DNA from: Leptolyngbyaceae cyanobacterium
GTDB lineage: Bacteria > Cyanobacteriota > Cyanobacteriia > Cyanobacteriales > Aerosakkonemataceae
Length of the DNA: 64,000 bases
Assembly: GCA_036703985.1 (NCBI GenBank)
Contig: DATNQN010000029.1
Location: 124,001-188,000 of the forward strand
Direction: 5' to 3'
Made by a program: the position numbers and the translations under genes. The notes under the pieces were generated by a model. The model was not told the DNA's origin and searched no databases. It saw only the letters and a program-made list of their open reading frames with translations. Shown in pieces: positions 9,270-19,392 of the stretch. Within the stretch, counting starts at the first letter, position 1, and the number at the start of each line of letters is the position of its first letter.

Positions 9270-10187
9270 TTAGTTATTATTTTGTTTCTCTTTCCATTCT
9301 TTGGCAACTAAATCAATACCATAAAATCTTTGCCAGAAGCGATCTACAGCCCAAGTCGGTAAAATTTTCGTCATTAAAAATAGCAGAAATTCACCACCTG
9401 TAGCAGCAATATATCGCGGCTTCGGATGAGGATCTGTGAGCGCTCTCACAATTACCTCAGCTACCTGTTCGGAAGTCCAAGCCCGACTGCTCGTTTGTGC
9501 TTCTAACTGTTTTAATTTTTCAAATGCGGCTCGATAAGGCGTATTTTCAGGAGCAGTAATAGCTCGTTCAACACCTTGAGCAGCCACATCAAAAAATTCC
9601 GTACTTACTGGCCCGGGTTCAATGACGCTTACCTTAATATTAAATGGCTCTAACTCCATACGGAGAGCATCGCTTAATCCTTCTAAAGCAAATTTCGAGC
9701 CGCTATACAAACCGCCAAAAGGAAACGCCAGTCTTCCACCCAAAGAACTAACATTAATAATTCTGCCGCCCCCTTGTTCCCGCATATGAGGAATCACAGC
9801 CCTAATTAAAGCCAATGGCCCCAAAACATTTACCTCAAACTGATTTCGTGCGGCTGCTGGAGGAATCAGTTCTACTGGCCCCATTTGACCGTAGCCAGCA
9901 TTGTTTACCAGGGCGTCTATTCGGCCAAAGCGAAGAATGGTTCCCCTCGCTAAAGCTTCTACCTGTTCCACATCCGAGATATCGGTGGGAACGACCATCA
10001 CCACTTCTGCCCCAGCTTTGCTACAGTAAGTGGCAGTTGTTTCCAGCTTGGCCTGGTTACGGGCAGCCAACACTAATCGGATGCCCTGGAATTGTTTGGC
10101 CAACAACTGCGCTAATGCCGCGCCAATGCCAGCTGATGCACCTGTAATGATGACGACTTGTTCCGATAAAGAAGTGTTTGCAGACAT
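9270..10187 (-). CDS. Short-chain dehydrogenase/reductase (SDR)
   Basis: A 305-residue classical SDR. The NAD(P)-binding motif is GASAGIGAALAQ at about residues 15-26. NNAGYG lies near residue 95, the catalytic Ser is in NVSSLGG, and the YSGSK (YxxxK) pair follows. After the catalytic core comes an SDR-typical PGPVSTEF loop and a C-terminal extension with a hydrophobic stretch (FLLFLMTKILPTW) that may associate with membrane. It presumably reduces or oxidises a lipid-like or other carbonyl substrate, which is not predictable. The start is ATG 10187. Confidence 0.9.
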   Translation of the reverse strand: MSANTSLSEQVVIITGASAGIGAALAQLLAKQFQGIRLVLAARNQAKLETTATYCSKAGAEVVMVVPTDISDVEQVEALARGTILRFGRIDALVNNAGYGQMGPVELIPPAAARNQFEVNVLGPLALIRAVIPHMREQGGGRIINVSSLGGRLAFPFGGLYSGSKFALEGLSDALRMELEPFNIKVSVIEPGPVSTEFFDVAAQGVERAITAPENTPYRAAFEKLKQLEAQTSSRAWTSEQVAEVIVRALTDPHPKPRYIAATGGEFLLFLMTKILPTWAVDRFWQRFYGIDLVAKEWKEKQNNN

Positions 10188-10370
10188 TTCGATCGAAAAA
10201 ATATGTTTGAGATTTGAACTTGAACCTTGTCTATTTTGTACTCTAATTGGTTAAGCAGGTGATTAACAGGTTTAGTCGTTCTATCTGTATAAGCATCTAG
10301 ATAAGAAAAAATCAAGTAGCTTTAGTTAAAATTTACTAGTTTAAAATTAAAAGCTCAAAGGCGGTATAGG

Positions 10371-12305
10371 ATGACCACAGCAACCAGACATAGCGATTTA
10401 CAAGTATTGGGAAGAGTTTTACAAGAGCGGTTAAACTCCCAATTAGCGACCGAGAGAACGATCGAAGTAAAGTGCGTTTTGCAAGGCGATACTTTGATGG
10501 TTTTAGCACAGGAGGCAAGTTTAGCGAGCGAGCGAGCCGAATCAATCTTTAACGTGCTACAAGATAGCATTGAGGCAATCCAACCATCATTGACCGATTC
10601 GGTATGGGAACAAACTGAGCGGGTACGGCTTTACTTACGCGTGACAGGACAAAGGCAACCCTTTGCCGTTCGGGACTTTACGCTGACAAAATCAAATTTA
10701 TCCCCTGCATTTTCTTCTGCCGATTCAGAGCCAGAATCTAGTCTGGAAAACAATAATTTTAACCACAATGTTTTTCGATGGGATGAAGAAAATCAACCTA
10801 CCGATGACTCAAATTCTTCTGACCGGAAAAATTTTGATTCTCCAGAAGAGCTTCCTTCGGAAGCAATTGCCAGTGAATCTCCTTTTACTTCCGATTCAAT
10901 CGAAGATTTAGCTTTAGAAGAACCTAGTAATGAAGCAGATTCAGAACGAGATTTTCCCCTCGGCAGCCAAAATAATTCTGCTTCTTTAAAAAACCAGCAA
11001 CGAAATGCAGCATTACCTACATTGCTGAAATTTGGCGCTGGAGTAGCGATTATCAGCGCTATAGGTGGTTTTTATGCCGTGACTCGTCCTTGTGTAGTAG
11101 GAGAATGTACTGCAATTGAAAACGCACAACAGTTAAGAAACGAATCGATAAATACTTTAAAGACAGCTAAAACAGAATCAGAAATTCAACAATGTAGAGC
11201 AAAATTAACCAAAGCTACTCGGGAATTAAGCGATATTCCTTTTTGGTCTAGCCATCACGGAGATGCTCAAAAACTAATCAAAAGTTATCGGATCGAAGCT
11301 CAAACAATAGACCCGCTAATTAGCGGTTTAAATGCAGCTAAATTGGCATCTGAAAACAGTCAAAATTCTCCTCATTCAATCCAAAAATGGGAAGAAATAC
11401 AGTCTAATTGGAGACAAGCGATCGCGCAGGTTCAACAAGTACCGCAAAATAGTCTAGTTTATGCTTTATCACAACAAAAATTAAAAACTTACCAAAGTAA
11501 TTTAGCTGCCATCAATCAACGAGTTAAACAAGAACAAGAAGCCGAAACAAAATTTGCCTTGGCTAAGCAAACTGCCAAATTAGGTCAAGTTCGCCAAGAT
11601 GCTGCTAAAACTTTAGGTCATTGGCAGCAAGTTCAGTCAACTTGGGAAGCAGCTATTAACTCTCTATCCTCAATTCCTAAAAATACTGTAGCCTATGAAG
11701 AAGCGCAGCTATTATTAGCAAGCTACCAACCTAATTTAGCCACCGTGCGCGATCGCGTTAACCAAGAAGATATTGCCGCTAAAATTTACAATCAAGCCAT
11801 TACTATTGCATCTCTAGCTAAAAGTTTTGAACAACAAAATCAATGGACGCAAGCAGTTACTTCTTGGCGAAGAGCTTCCACTTACGCTCAACAAGTACCT
11901 TCTGGTACTTATTATCACGCGCAAGCTCAACAGCTAAGCGATAGTTATAGCGCTTCTTTAAGTAAAGCACAAGCTAAATTACAAGTAGCTTTAATTTTAC
12001 AAAAAGCCCGCACCGATCTCGATCGAATTTGTGCTGGAGTACCTAAAATATGTAACCATACGGTCGATCGGCAAACTATCAAAGTATATTTAACCCCTGC
12101 TTATGTAAACGGGGTAAGGCGCACTGCCATGACTGCTGGTTTAAGCGGCGATGCCACAACTTTAGCAGGAGTAGACGACCATCTAAAAACTTTACAAGTG
12201 GCTTTAGAAGCTATTAGCGAAAACGCTGATGTAACTCTGGAAATTTACGATCAAAATCGCGCTTTAATTGGCAGATACGTTCCCCAAACTACTACAAATC
12301 CATAA
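10371..12305 (+). CDS. Membrane-anchored protein with helical repeats, function unknown
   Basis: A 644-residue protein with no family I can name. Residues 1-105 form a folded-looking N-terminal domain (TERTIEVKCVLQGDTLMVLA). Residues 110-210 are an acidic Ser/Asn-rich linker. A single membrane helix lies at about 218-238 (LLKFGAGVAIISAIGGFYAV). The outer part has four degenerate helical repeats of about 60-75 residues (near 262, 336, 411 and 483), each with the pattern W..A...+..+P..S..Y..A...L..Y. The C-terminal 95 residues (about 550-644) look like a compact domain. The start is ATG 10371. It has no operon partner. Confidence 0.8.
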   Translation: MTTATRHSDLQVLGRVLQERLNSQLATERTIEVKCVLQGDTLMVLAQEASLASERAESIFNVLQDSIEAIQPSLTDSVWEQTERVRLYLRVTGQRQPFAVRDFTLTKSNLSPAFSSADSEPESSLENNNFNHNVFRWDEENQPTDDSNSSDRKNFDSPEELPSEAIASESPFTSDSIEDLALEEPSNEADSERDFPLGSQNNSASLKNQQRNAALPTLLKFGAGVAIISAIGGFYAVTRPCVVGECTAIENAQQLRNESINTLKTAKTESEIQQCRAKLTKATRELSDIPFWSSHHGDAQKLIKSYRIEAQTIDPLISGLNAAKLASENSQNSPHSIQKWEEIQSNWRQAIAQVQQVPQNSLVYALSQQKLKTYQSNLAAINQRVKQEQEAETKFALAKQTAKLGQVRQDAAKTLGHWQQVQSTWEAAINSLSSIPKNTVAYEEAQLLLASYQPNLATVRDRVNQEDIAAKIYNQAITIASLAKSFEQQNQWTQAVTSWRRASTYAQQVPSGTYYHAQAQQLSDSYSASLSKAQAKLQVALILQKARTDLDRICAGVPKICNHTVDRQTIKVYLTPAYVNGVRRTAMTAGLSGDATTLAGVDDHLKTLQVALEAISENADVTLEIYDQNRALIGRYVPQTTTNP

Positions 12306-12308
12306 CGT

Positions 12309-12451
12309 TCATCAGCCATTAGTGATTGGTTATTTGTTATTTTTATGTAAATCGATTATGCCTGAAAACGTGCTTAATTCAATTTGATTAACCTAAGACA
12401 TTGCTCAATTTATTGCTTGATAACTAATGACCAATGACTGATGACTGATGA
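12309..12451. repeat. Long imperfect inverted repeat between convergent genes
   Basis: Arms of 31 nt (12309-12339 and 12421-12451) are complementary at 26 of 31 positions without gaps; several mismatches would be G-U pairs in RNA. The right arm contains heptad-like TGACTGA units. The repeat spans the gap between two convergent genes and may serve as a 3'-end structure. Confidence 0.7.
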
Positions 12452-12454
12452 CAA

Positions 12455-13228
12455 TTATATTTTTAATTGTTCGGCTGAGTTAAAAGCTTGCTGACAAATC
12501 CCTCTAGTAACTAAGACGGTAGTGAGTAAACTAGCAAATGCCTGCATAAACAAAATTAGCATTTGGTAAAAAGCGGCTGTGAAAGGATTTATACCGCTTA
12601 AAAGTTGACCGGTGAGAGTTCCGGGCAACGTTACTACGCCGACCACCATCATGGTATTAATATTAGGGATCATTGCTGCTTTAATGGCGTCTTTTCGATA
12701 TTGCGCTACTGCTTGTTGAGATGAAGCGCCCAAACTCAGATGAGTGTCGATTTCCAGACGCGAACTAGTCAGAATGCTACTGAGGCGTTCTCCTGCGATC
12801 GCCGCACCATTCATCGCATTCCCCAATACTATCCCAGCAAAAGGAATAAGATACTGAGGTTCATACCAAGTCGGGATTTGAACTACCAAAAAATTCACGT
12901 ATGCCAAGGTGAGAATAGTACTAATCATTAAAGAAGCACTGACAATAGGCAACAACCAAGGAATTTTCTTCCCAATGCGGCTATTAGCAACCCTAGTCGC
13001 AATAATTAGCATTACTGCCAGCACTACTACCATAATTCCAGGATTCGGTTCGGCGAATACTACCTCTAAAACAAATCCCACTGCCACTAGTTGTAAAATA
13101 GTCCGACCAGTAGCAACTGCTAAAGACCATTCCAGCCCTAACTTTTCCCAAACAGACAAACCAATGGCTACCGCAATTAGCCCGAGCGCCCAAATAAAAT
13201 TTGTTAAATCTGGTTGAACTAAATCCAC
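12455..13228 (-). CDS. fetB: ABC transporter permease of the FetB/UPF0014 family
   Basis: A 257-residue membrane protein with about seven helices that matches the FetB (YbbM)/UPF0014 family. In E. coli, FetAB exports iron. Landmarks are VWEKLGLEWSLAVATGRTILQ, LGNAMNGAAIAGERL, and LSLGASSQQAVAQYRKDA with MIPNINTMMVVGVVTLPGTLTGQLLSG. The open frame extends to 13399, but homology begins near the GTG at 13228 (VDLVQPDLTNFIWALG), which gives the family's usual length. No ATPase partner (FetA) is adjacent. Substrate (iron or another metal) is inferred from the family. Confidence 0.83.
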   Translation of the reverse strand: MDLVQPDLTNFIWALGLIAVAIGLSVWEKLGLEWSLAVATGRTILQLVAVGFVLEVVFAEPNPGIMVVVLAVMLIIATRVANSRIGKKIPWLLPIVSASLMISTILTLAYVNFLVVQIPTWYEPQYLIPFAGIVLGNAMNGAAIAGERLSSILTSSRLEIDTHLSLGASSQQAVAQYRKDAIKAAMIPNINTMMVVGVVTLPGTLTGQLLSGINPFTAAFYQMLILFMQAFASLLTTVLVTRGICQQAFNSAEQLKI

Positions 13229-13401
13229 TGTTTGGAAGATAAAATAATTATTGACATTTTTACTAGCACAAATGCTGATGTGACTAATTTTCAGTTTTGC
13301 CAGAAAATACAGCTTGACAATACATTTTTCTAGCCTAAGATAATCTACCATAACCGTTAGAAAATATACACTAGAGAAAGCGATGATTTCAGGAGGCATC
13401 T

Positions 13402-13467
13402 ATGCGTCTCTTGAAACTCTCCAGAATTTCTAACGAACAAATTGAAAAAGATATGGTAAGCGAGTGA
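13402..13467 (+). CDS. 21-residue leader ORF overlapping the aminotransferase start
   Basis: The ATG at 13402 follows a perfect AGGAGG (13391-13396) with 5-nt spacing. It encodes MRLLKLSRISNEQIEKDMVS plus Glu. Its TGA stop overlaps the GTG start of the next gene (GTGA at 13464-13467). The downstream GTG has no good Shine-Dalgarno of its own, so this upstream ORF probably delivers ribosomes by translational coupling. I do not recognise the peptide; it may be a conserved small protein or only a leader. Confidence 0.6.
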   Translation: MRLLKLSRISNEQIEKDMVSE

Positions 13468-14615
13468 ACAACATTCCCCCTGTTGACTTGGCGCGGCAAT
13501 ACAAAAGCCTTCAAGAAGAAATAAAAACAGCAGTATTAGATGTATTGGCTTCTGGTCGATACATCGGTGGTCTCCCTGTAGAGAGTTTTGAGCAAAAATT
13601 CGCCACTTACCACGGCGTTTCCGAATGCGTAGCCTGTAATTCCGGTACCGATGCTCTTTACCTGGCATTGCGAGCTTTGGGAATTGGTGCTGGAGATGAA
13701 GTAATTACCACACCTTTTACGTTTATAGCCACCGCAGAGGTAATTAGTGCAGTTGGGGCAACTCCTGTATTTGTTGATGTCGATCCCCAAACCTTCAACG
13801 TAGATGTCAGTTTAATAGAAACTGCGATTACCAGCAAAACTAAAGCGATCGTACCGGTGCATTTGTTCGGGCAGCCAGTAGATATGACCCGCGTGATGAA
13901 GATCGCTGAAAATCACGGTTTATCGGTAATTGAAGACTGCGCCCAAGCAACGGGGGCAACATGGGCGGGTAAAAAAGTCGGCAGTATCGGACATATTGGC
14001 TGTTTTAGCTTCTTTCCAACCAAAAATTTAGGTGCTTGTGGCGATGGTGGTGCGATCGTTACCAACGATCCCGTTGTAGCAGCCAAAATCCGAATGTTGC
14101 GAGAACATGGCAGCCGTCAACGCTATTACCATGAAGAAATAGGGGTGAACAGTCGTTTAGATGCTCTGCAAGCTGCCATTCTCCAAGTTAAGTTGGCGCA
14201 TCTTGACAGTTGGAATAAACAACGTTACGAATTGGCGACCCGTTACCATCAATTGCTGGCACCCATTTCTGGTATCGTGCTGCCCCAAGCAATAGAGGGT
14301 GGTGAGAGCGTTTGGAATCAATATACGATTCGGGTAGTCGATCGCGGATTAGCAGAAAATTCTGCCTCTTCTTTTCCTCCCTTACGAGATTTGGTCAGAA
14401 CTCAGATGCAGCAAAGAAGAGTCATTGCGATGGTGTACTATCCGATCCCGCTCCATCTTCAACCCGTTTACCAAAGTTTGGGATACCAAACCGGGCAATT
14501 GCCAGTAGCAGAACAAGCTTGTCGCGAAGTATTGTCCCTACCCATATTCCCGGAATTATCCCCAGCACAGCAAGAAGATGTAGTTTATAGCTTAAAGGAT
14601 AGCCTAGCTGGTTAG
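13464..14615 (+). CDS. DegT/DnrJ/EryC1/StrS-family PLP aminotransferase
   Basis: A 383-residue sugar aminotransferase, probably acting on a nucleotide-linked keto-sugar for surface polysaccharide. The PLP lysine is Lys187 in SFFPTKNLGACGDGG, and the cofactor-binding aspartate is in VIEDCAQATGA (about residue 158). The N-terminal substrate loop GRYIGGLPVESFE and the GTDALYLALRALGIGAGDEV segment are typical. It starts at GTG 13464, overlapping the leader ORF stop. No other sugar-pathway gene is adjacent, so the sugar product cannot be named. Confidence 0.93.
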   Translation: MNNIPPVDLARQYKSLQEEIKTAVLDVLASGRYIGGLPVESFEQKFATYHGVSECVACNSGTDALYLALRALGIGAGDEVITTPFTFIATAEVISAVGATPVFVDVDPQTFNVDVSLIETAITSKTKAIVPVHLFGQPVDMTRVMKIAENHGLSVIEDCAQATGATWAGKKVGSIGHIGCFSFFPTKNLGACGDGGAIVTNDPVVAAKIRMLREHGSRQRYYHEEIGVNSRLDALQAAILQVKLAHLDSWNKQRYELATRYHQLLAPISGIVLPQAIEGGESVWNQYTIRVVDRGLAENSASSFPPLRDLVRTQMQQRRVIAMVYYPIPLHLQPVYQSLGYQTGQLPVAEQACREVLSLPIFPELSPAQQEDVVYSLKDSLAG

Positions 14616-14703
14616 GGGCTAGGGGTTAGGAGCTAGGGAAAAAATAGTAAACATCATATTTTTCCCACTCACCCACTGTCCTCCTCTCCCCCCAACCCCT
14701 CAT

Positions 14704-15471
14704 TTACGCGGTAATCCTGGTCCGGCTAACGGTTGCCAGTGCTTCTACTAAACTGCGAACGGCTGCTACCATAGCTACTTCGCTGTTCAATCGGTTAACA
14801 GCCGAACCAACACCTACACCAGCAGCGCCCGCCGCGATCGCTAGGGGTGCTGTTACGTTGGAAATACCAGAAGCGCATAGCACCGGTACTGATACGGCGC
14901 GAGAAATTTCATAAGCTGCTGCTAAAGTGGGGGCTGCTTTTTCGATCGTTCCCAGCGTACCTGCGTGCGTTGGGGTAGCGCTTACTCCGCCTTCTGTTTG
15001 AATAATATCGGCACCTGCTTTAACTAAAGCTTCTGCCAGCTGTACTTGCTCGGACAACTGTAAAATATGAGGAACGGTGACTGATAAGGTAATTTTCGGT
15101 AAGAGGGTTCTGGTTGTTCGTGTAATTTCTAACACTTCAGCCGCCTCGAACTGACGACCGCAAGCGTAGAAACTATCGAAGTTCCCAATTTCAATCAAAT
15201 CAGCACCGGCTGCTACGACTGGGACAAATTTTTCCGGTTCTACCGCCGAAACACAGATAGGCAAGCTAGTGAGTTCGCGGCATAACTTAACCAAATCCGG
15301 ATCGGCAGCAATATCGACGAATGTAGCACCACCAAGGTCTGCGGCTTTTACTGTGGCGGCTACTAGTGCCGGATCGAAATTATTCAAGCCACTGATAATT
15401 TTGAGGGCGCTTCCTTGTTCAAAAGCACGCTGTAGTATTGGATGTGTTGTCATGCTGTAACTTTCGCTCAA
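14704..15471 (-). CDS. ycf23: Ycf23 / DUF561 family protein
   Basis: A 255-residue TIM-barrel-like protein of the Ycf23 (DUF561) family, found in cyanobacteria and some algal plastids. Landmarks are ALKIISGLNNFD at about residues 22-33, ATFVDIAADPDLV, DLIEIGNFDSFYACGR and the C-terminal VGVGSAVNRLNSE. The sequence resembles phosphate-binding barrel enzymes, but no catalytic activity is known. Either ATG 15471 or ATG 15453 (MTTHPILQRA) could be the start. A 257-base divergent region separates it from the sigma factor gene. Confidence 0.88.
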   Translation of the reverse strand: MSESYSMTTHPILQRAFEQGSALKIISGLNNFDPALVAATVKAADLGGATFVDIAADPDLVKLCRELTSLPICVSAVEPEKFVPVVAAGADLIEIGNFDSFYACGRQFEAAEVLEITRTTRTLLPKITLSVTVPHILQLSEQVQLAEALVKAGADIIQTEGGVSATPTHAGTLGTIEKAAPTLAAAYEISRAVSVPVLCASGISNVTAPLAIAAGAAGVGVGSAVNRLNSEVAMVAAVRSLVEALATVSRTRITA

Positions 15472-15728
15472 AAATTGTGTGGATTACGATCGGACTGCTA
15501 GTTAAAACTCTTAATTAAGTATCTCTCAGCAGTTGAGTTAATATTTCCCATAAAATTTTACAATTTTTAAGCCCTGGAAGTAGTGTCACAGTATGCTGTC
15601 TTAAATTTAATTTACTAGGTATAATTTCGTGTACTTCAGCTTGAGGGCAAAATTAATAAATCTTAGGAAAATGTACAGTTTTTTCTCATAAATGTTACAA
15701 TTGTTAATATAAACATACGTAAAGCGCC

Positions 15729-16685
15729 ATGAAGACTGCTCAGACTTCCACAGATCTTGTGCGTACTTACCTACGTGAAATAGGGCGAGTACCTTTGCTC
15801 ACCCACGAACAGGAGATCACGTACGGTAAGCAAGTACAGCGCTTAACAGCATTGCAAGCTCAAAAAGAGTCTTTGGCCACTCAATTGGGCTACGAACCTA
15901 ATATCGAAGAGTGGGCTAACCAATGCGAGCTATCTGTCGAACAATTACAACAAATAATTAAAGAGGGTGAAAATGCTAAGCGCAAGATGGTTGAAGCTAA
16001 CTTGCGATTAGTAGTATCGGTGGCTAAGAAATATATCAAGCGAAACGTAGACTTGCTGGACTTAATCCAGGAGGGTAGCATCGGGATGCAGCGGGGGGTA
16101 GAAAAATTTGACCCCACTAAAGGCTACCGATTTTCTACCTATGCTTATTGGTGGATTCGGCAAGCAATTACTCGTGCTATTGCTGAGAAAGGGCGTACAA
16201 TTCGCCTGCCGATCCATATTACAGAGAAGCTAAATAAGATTAAGAAAGTGCAGCGCCAGTTGTCCCAACAGTTAGGACGAGCGGCTACTGCTGCCGAACT
16301 AGCAAAAGAACTGGAATTAGACCCGAAGTTGGTACGGGAATACTTAGAAAGGTCGCGGCAGCCATTGTCTCTAGATTTGCGAGTAGGAGATAATCAAGAT
16401 ACCGAACTGGGAGATTTGCTAGAAGATACTGGTTGTTCTCCAGAAGAGTTTGCTATGCAGTCTGCTTTGCAAACAGACCTGGAAATTTTGATGGCAGATC
16501 TGACTCCTCAGCAGCGACAGGTGTTAGCGATGCGTTTTGGTTTGGAGGACGGACAAGCTTTGACTTTGGCTAAAATAGGCGATCGCTTGAATATCAGTCG
16601 GGAAAGAGTCAGGCAAATTGAAAGAGAGGCTTTAAGCAAACTCCGCAAACGGAAAGCAGATATGGCCGAATTTTTGGCCAGTTAG
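15729..16685 (+). CDS. Group 2 RpoD-family sigma factor
   Basis: A 318-residue primary-like sigma factor. It lacks a long region 1.1 and starts directly with region 1.2 ([20 protein letters not shown]). Region 2 is complete: [20 protein letters not shown], the -10-binding helix with [13 protein letters not shown], then RTIRLPIHI. Region 4 contains the helix-turn-helix with [20 protein letters not shown]. The short length and lack of region 1.1 place it in the non-essential cyanobacterial group 2 (SigB-SigE type). These respond to carbon, nitrogen, light or stress; which one cannot be told here. The start is ATG 15729. Confidence 0.92.
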   Translation: MKTAQTSTDLVRTYLREIGRVPLLTHEQEITYGKQVQRLTALQAQKESLATQLGYEPNIEEWANQCELSVEQLQQIIKEGENAKRKMVEANLRLVVSVAKKYIKRNVDLLDLIQEGSIGMQRGVEKFDPTKGYRFSTYAYWWIRQAITRAIAEKGRTIRLPIHITEKLNKIKKVQRQLSQQLGRAATAAELAKELELDPKLVREYLERSRQPLSLDLRVGDNQDTELGDLLEDTGCSPEEFAMQSALQTDLEILMADLTPQQRQVLAMRFGLEDGQALTLAKIGDRLNISRERVRQIEREALSKLRKRKADMAEFLAS

Positions 16686-16898
16686 TGGAAAGCTGTTAGT
16701 AAGTGGAGCGAACTTTCCGCTAAAGGTGAGATAATACGGCATTTCTGGTTCGGTTAGGGCGACTTTGCTAGGAAAGTTAGACTGCTACATTAATGTTTGG
16801 GAAGCATGAATTAACAATCTGTATTTTCAAAGTAACGGTCGGCTGTTAAAAACAAAAATATTTCCAATTAAGAAGCTGCAACTTTAACGGAGGTAAAG

Positions 16899-17243
16899 GT
16901 GAACAAACCATCTAATCGAAGCACGGATTTGTTTGGAAATGAATCTGAATCTAGTAATTGGCTGTGGCAGTACGTACAGTCATTAAGCCCGGAAACAATT
17001 GCACATCTGTCAAAACCTTCTTCTCCAGAAGTGTTTCAAGTAATGGAACGCAATATTATGGGGTTATTGGGGAATCTACCGCCAGAGCATTTTGGGGTGA
17101 CAGTAACGACCAGCCGCGAACATCTTGGTCGGCTGTTAGCATCGGCGATGATTAGCGGTTATTTTCTTCGCAATGCAGAACAACGCATGGCTTTTGAAAA
17201 GTCTTTACATGGTGTGGAAACTCACGTTTCGGAAGCGGATTGA
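16899..17243 (+). CDS. DUF760 family protein
   Basis: A 114-residue soluble protein of the DUF760 family, common in cyanobacteria and plants. The conserved block runs from LWQYVQSLSPETIAHLSKP through VMERNIMGLLGNLPPEHFGV to SREHLGRLLASAMISGYFLR. It starts at GTG 16899, chosen because GGAGG lies 5 bases upstream. Function unknown; it has no transmembrane helix or catalytic motif. It is 214 bases downstream of the sigma factor gene and may be transcribed separately. Confidence 0.88.
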   Translation: MNKPSNRSTDLFGNESESSNWLWQYVQSLSPETIAHLSKPSSPEVFQVMERNIMGLLGNLPPEHFGVTVTTSREHLGRLLASAMISGYFLRNAEQRMAFEKSLHGVETHVSEAD

Positions 17244-17282
17244 GTTAAATAACAAAGCCGTGAATATATATTTGAAGTACTT

Positions 17283-17309
17283 CCCCATCCAAATTCTCCT
17301 TGGGTGGGG
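17283..17309 (+). terminator. Hairpin between the DUF760 and NUDIX genes
   Basis: A 10-bp stem (CCCCATCCAA at 17283-17292 with TTGGGTGGGG at 17300-17309, one G-U type pair) encloses a 7-nt loop. The U-tract after it is weak (ATTCTC), so termination is plausible but not certain. Confidence 0.5.
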
Positions 17310-17355
17310 ATTCTCGTGACTGATTCTTAAAAATTTCCTTTAACGAGCGATCGCA

Positions 17356-17766
17356 ATGAAAGCAAGCCCTTCTTCTTTACCCCATAAGTTTATCGGCGTT
17401 GCCGTGATTTGGAACGAGCAAGGAAAAATTTTAATAGATAAACGCCGACCGGGTGGATTAATGGGTGGGTTGTGGGAATTTCCCGGTGGTAAAGTGGAAC
17501 CTGGTGAAACGGTAGAAGCTTGTATAAAAAGGGAAATTAAGGAAGAACTGGGAATCGATATCGAGGTTGGCGATCGCTTAATAGCGATCGAACATATTTA
17601 CAGTCAGTTCGGAGTTACCTTGACAGTTCATCACTGTCAACACACGGGTGGTGAACCGCAACCTTTAGAATGCGAGGAGATTCGCTGGGTAACTTTAGAT
17701 GAATTAGACAAATTTTCTTTTCCCGAAGCAAATTTTCAGATTATCGATGCTTTACGTAAAAATTAA
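17356..17766 (+). CDS. mutT: NUDIX hydrolase, MutT-like (8-oxo-dGTP diphosphatase type)
   Basis: A 136-residue NUDIX protein. The Nudix box GX5EX7REUXEEXGU is complete, from GGKVEPGETVEACIKREI to KEELGI at about residues 43-66, so metal-dependent pyrophosphohydrolase activity is expected. The N-terminal VIWNEQGKILIDKRRPGGLM and the GLWEFPGGK stretch are characteristic of the MutT branch, which removes oxidised 8-oxo-dGTP. The start is ATG 17356. The gene is convergent with sasA, ending 28 bases before it. Confidence 0.88.
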   Translation: MKASPSSLPHKFIGVAVIWNEQGKILIDKRRPGGLMGGLWEFPGGKVEPGETVEACIKREIKEELGIDIEVGDRLIAIEHIYSQFGVTLTVHHCQHTGGEPQPLECEEIRWVTLDELDKFSFPEANFQIIDALRKN

Positions 17767-17794
17767 AGATATAGTAAGATTCGCTACACCCACC

Positions 17795-18979
17795 TTATCG
17801 GTAGACAGGTAAAGTAAAGTGAAAACAACTACCTTGATTGGGTGATGAGTCTACCCAAATTCGACCGTAGTGCGATCGAATTATTCTTTGGCATAAAGAT
17901 AAACCGATACCGTATCCTTCTTGCTGTTCATCTCGTTTGAGGCGGAAGTTGTCTTCAAAAATGCGATCGCAAGTTTCCATTGGAATACCCGGGCCAGTAT
18001 CGCAAACCGTCACCTGAATTTTTTGTGCTGTACGGTGTAGTACGGATAATTCTATTACACCACCTAATGGAGTGTACTTGTTCGCATTATCTAACAAGTT
18101 GACCAACACCTGACGAATCCGTTCCGGATCGGCATAAACGCAAGGCAAATCACTGGGTATATCGGTTTTCAAAATCTGAGATTTACTTTCAAAGCGATGT
18201 TTCAGACAATTGAGGACTTCCCGGCATAATTCTGCCAGATTTAACTTTTGGGGTACGATGCGTATGGTGCCATTATTGCCCTGAGTTCCTTGCAAAATAT
18301 CGGTAATCAATCTTTCCATCGCCCGAGTTTGATTTCGCGCTTGTCTGATTAGCTGAGCGATTAAGCTGGGTGTCAAGCGAGATGGTTGGCTATTGTTACG
18401 ATCTAAATTGGTTTCTAAAGTTTCCAGGGCTATTGAAACAGCAGTCAGGGGATTGCGGAGATCGTGAGCCAACATAGCAATAATCCGGTCTTTAAACTGT
18501 AATTGCTGTTGTAGTTCTTGTTTTTCCTGTTTTAAACGAAAAATCTCTTCAGAAGTGCGAATGACTTCCGCTACGTGAGCGAAAGAAGAAATCGGTAATT
18601 GAGTTCCGCCAGATGCCCAAGAGTCAACTTGTAACTTATGATAATTTTCGGTTGATTCTTTCCAACGAGGCCACCATTCTGCCAGCTGAGCGACCAAATT
18701 AGTCCCGGCGATCGTTTGTCTGGGTGGGGGATGGATTTTCACCAAAGCAGGTGTTGCCACCAGTTTAAAGTGTTCGGCTAAATAAGGTTGTTCTCCAACA
18801 TTGACCACCTCCAGTTCAAACTGATGATCCATTTTTAATTCATCGAGATACTTATGCAATCGTCGTACCTGTTCCTGGGAACTGGGACGCTCATCAACAA
18901 ACAAGAGCAGTTGTAAAAGTGCCTCCGGGCGGTTATTTGATTGTTCGGCATCTGCTGGCATGAAATCTCTTTTGAGCAT
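17795..18979 (-). CDS. sasA: Circadian clock output histidine kinase SasA
   Basis: A 394-residue kinase that transmits KaiC phosphorylation state to RpaA. Residues about 18-108 are the KaiB-like thioredoxin-fold sensor domain ([19 protein letters not shown] ... [17 protein letters not shown]). A linker with a coiled coil follows at about 145-160. HisKA has phospho-acceptor His172 in [14 protein letters not shown]. The HATPase domain contains [21 protein letters not shown] and [12 protein letters not shown]. The start ATG 18979 lies close to alternative ATGs near 18961. No kai genes are in the window. Identity is firm because the KaiB-like domain is specific to SasA. Confidence 0.94.
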   Translation of the reverse strand: MLKRDFMPADAEQSNNRPEALLQLLLFVDERPSSQEQVRRLHKYLDELKMDHQFELEVVNVGEQPYLAEHFKLVATPALVKIHPPPRQTIAGTNLVAQLAEWWPRWKESTENYHKLQVDSWASGGTQLPISSFAHVAEVIRTSEEIFRLKQEKQELQQQLQFKDRIIAMLAHDLRNPLTAVSIALETLETNLDRNNSQPSRLTPSLIAQLIRQARNQTRAMERLITDILQGTQGNNGTIRIVPQKLNLAELCREVLNCLKHRFESKSQILKTDIPSDLPCVYADPERIRQVLVNLLDNANKYTPLGGVIELSVLHRTAQKIQVTVCDTGPGIPMETCDRIFEDNFRLKRDEQQEGYGIGLSLCQRIIRSHYGRIWVDSSPNQGSCFHFTLPVYR

Positions 18980-19392
18980 GGTGGAAACTGGTAAGGTTTT
19001 TCCAACAGGTAAGGACGACGAGAGGGGTTCCAGGTAAAATAAATTTCTTTTGGTTCCTATTTATAAGCTATCGTGTTCTGGTGTCTCCGTAGTGTAGTAA
19101 CCTCTAAGAGTTTTTAGCGATCGGCGAAAAAGATAATATAAGTATCAAAATTAACCATTTTTACCATAAGTAAATTAGGTGTTCTTCGGCTCGGTAGCTA
19201 GGGTTAAACCAGTTAAGGCGGAAATTTGCAGCCAAAACAGCCGATTTTGACTAATCCTAAGTGAAATAAGCGTGAATGTAACCATTGAGTCCGACATCAA
19301 TCGCTATTTTCTTTGGAACACATCTACCTATATAATCAACCGAAGCAAGAGAGCGAATTTCCCTGAGTCTGAAAATCAGAGTTAAATTAGCA

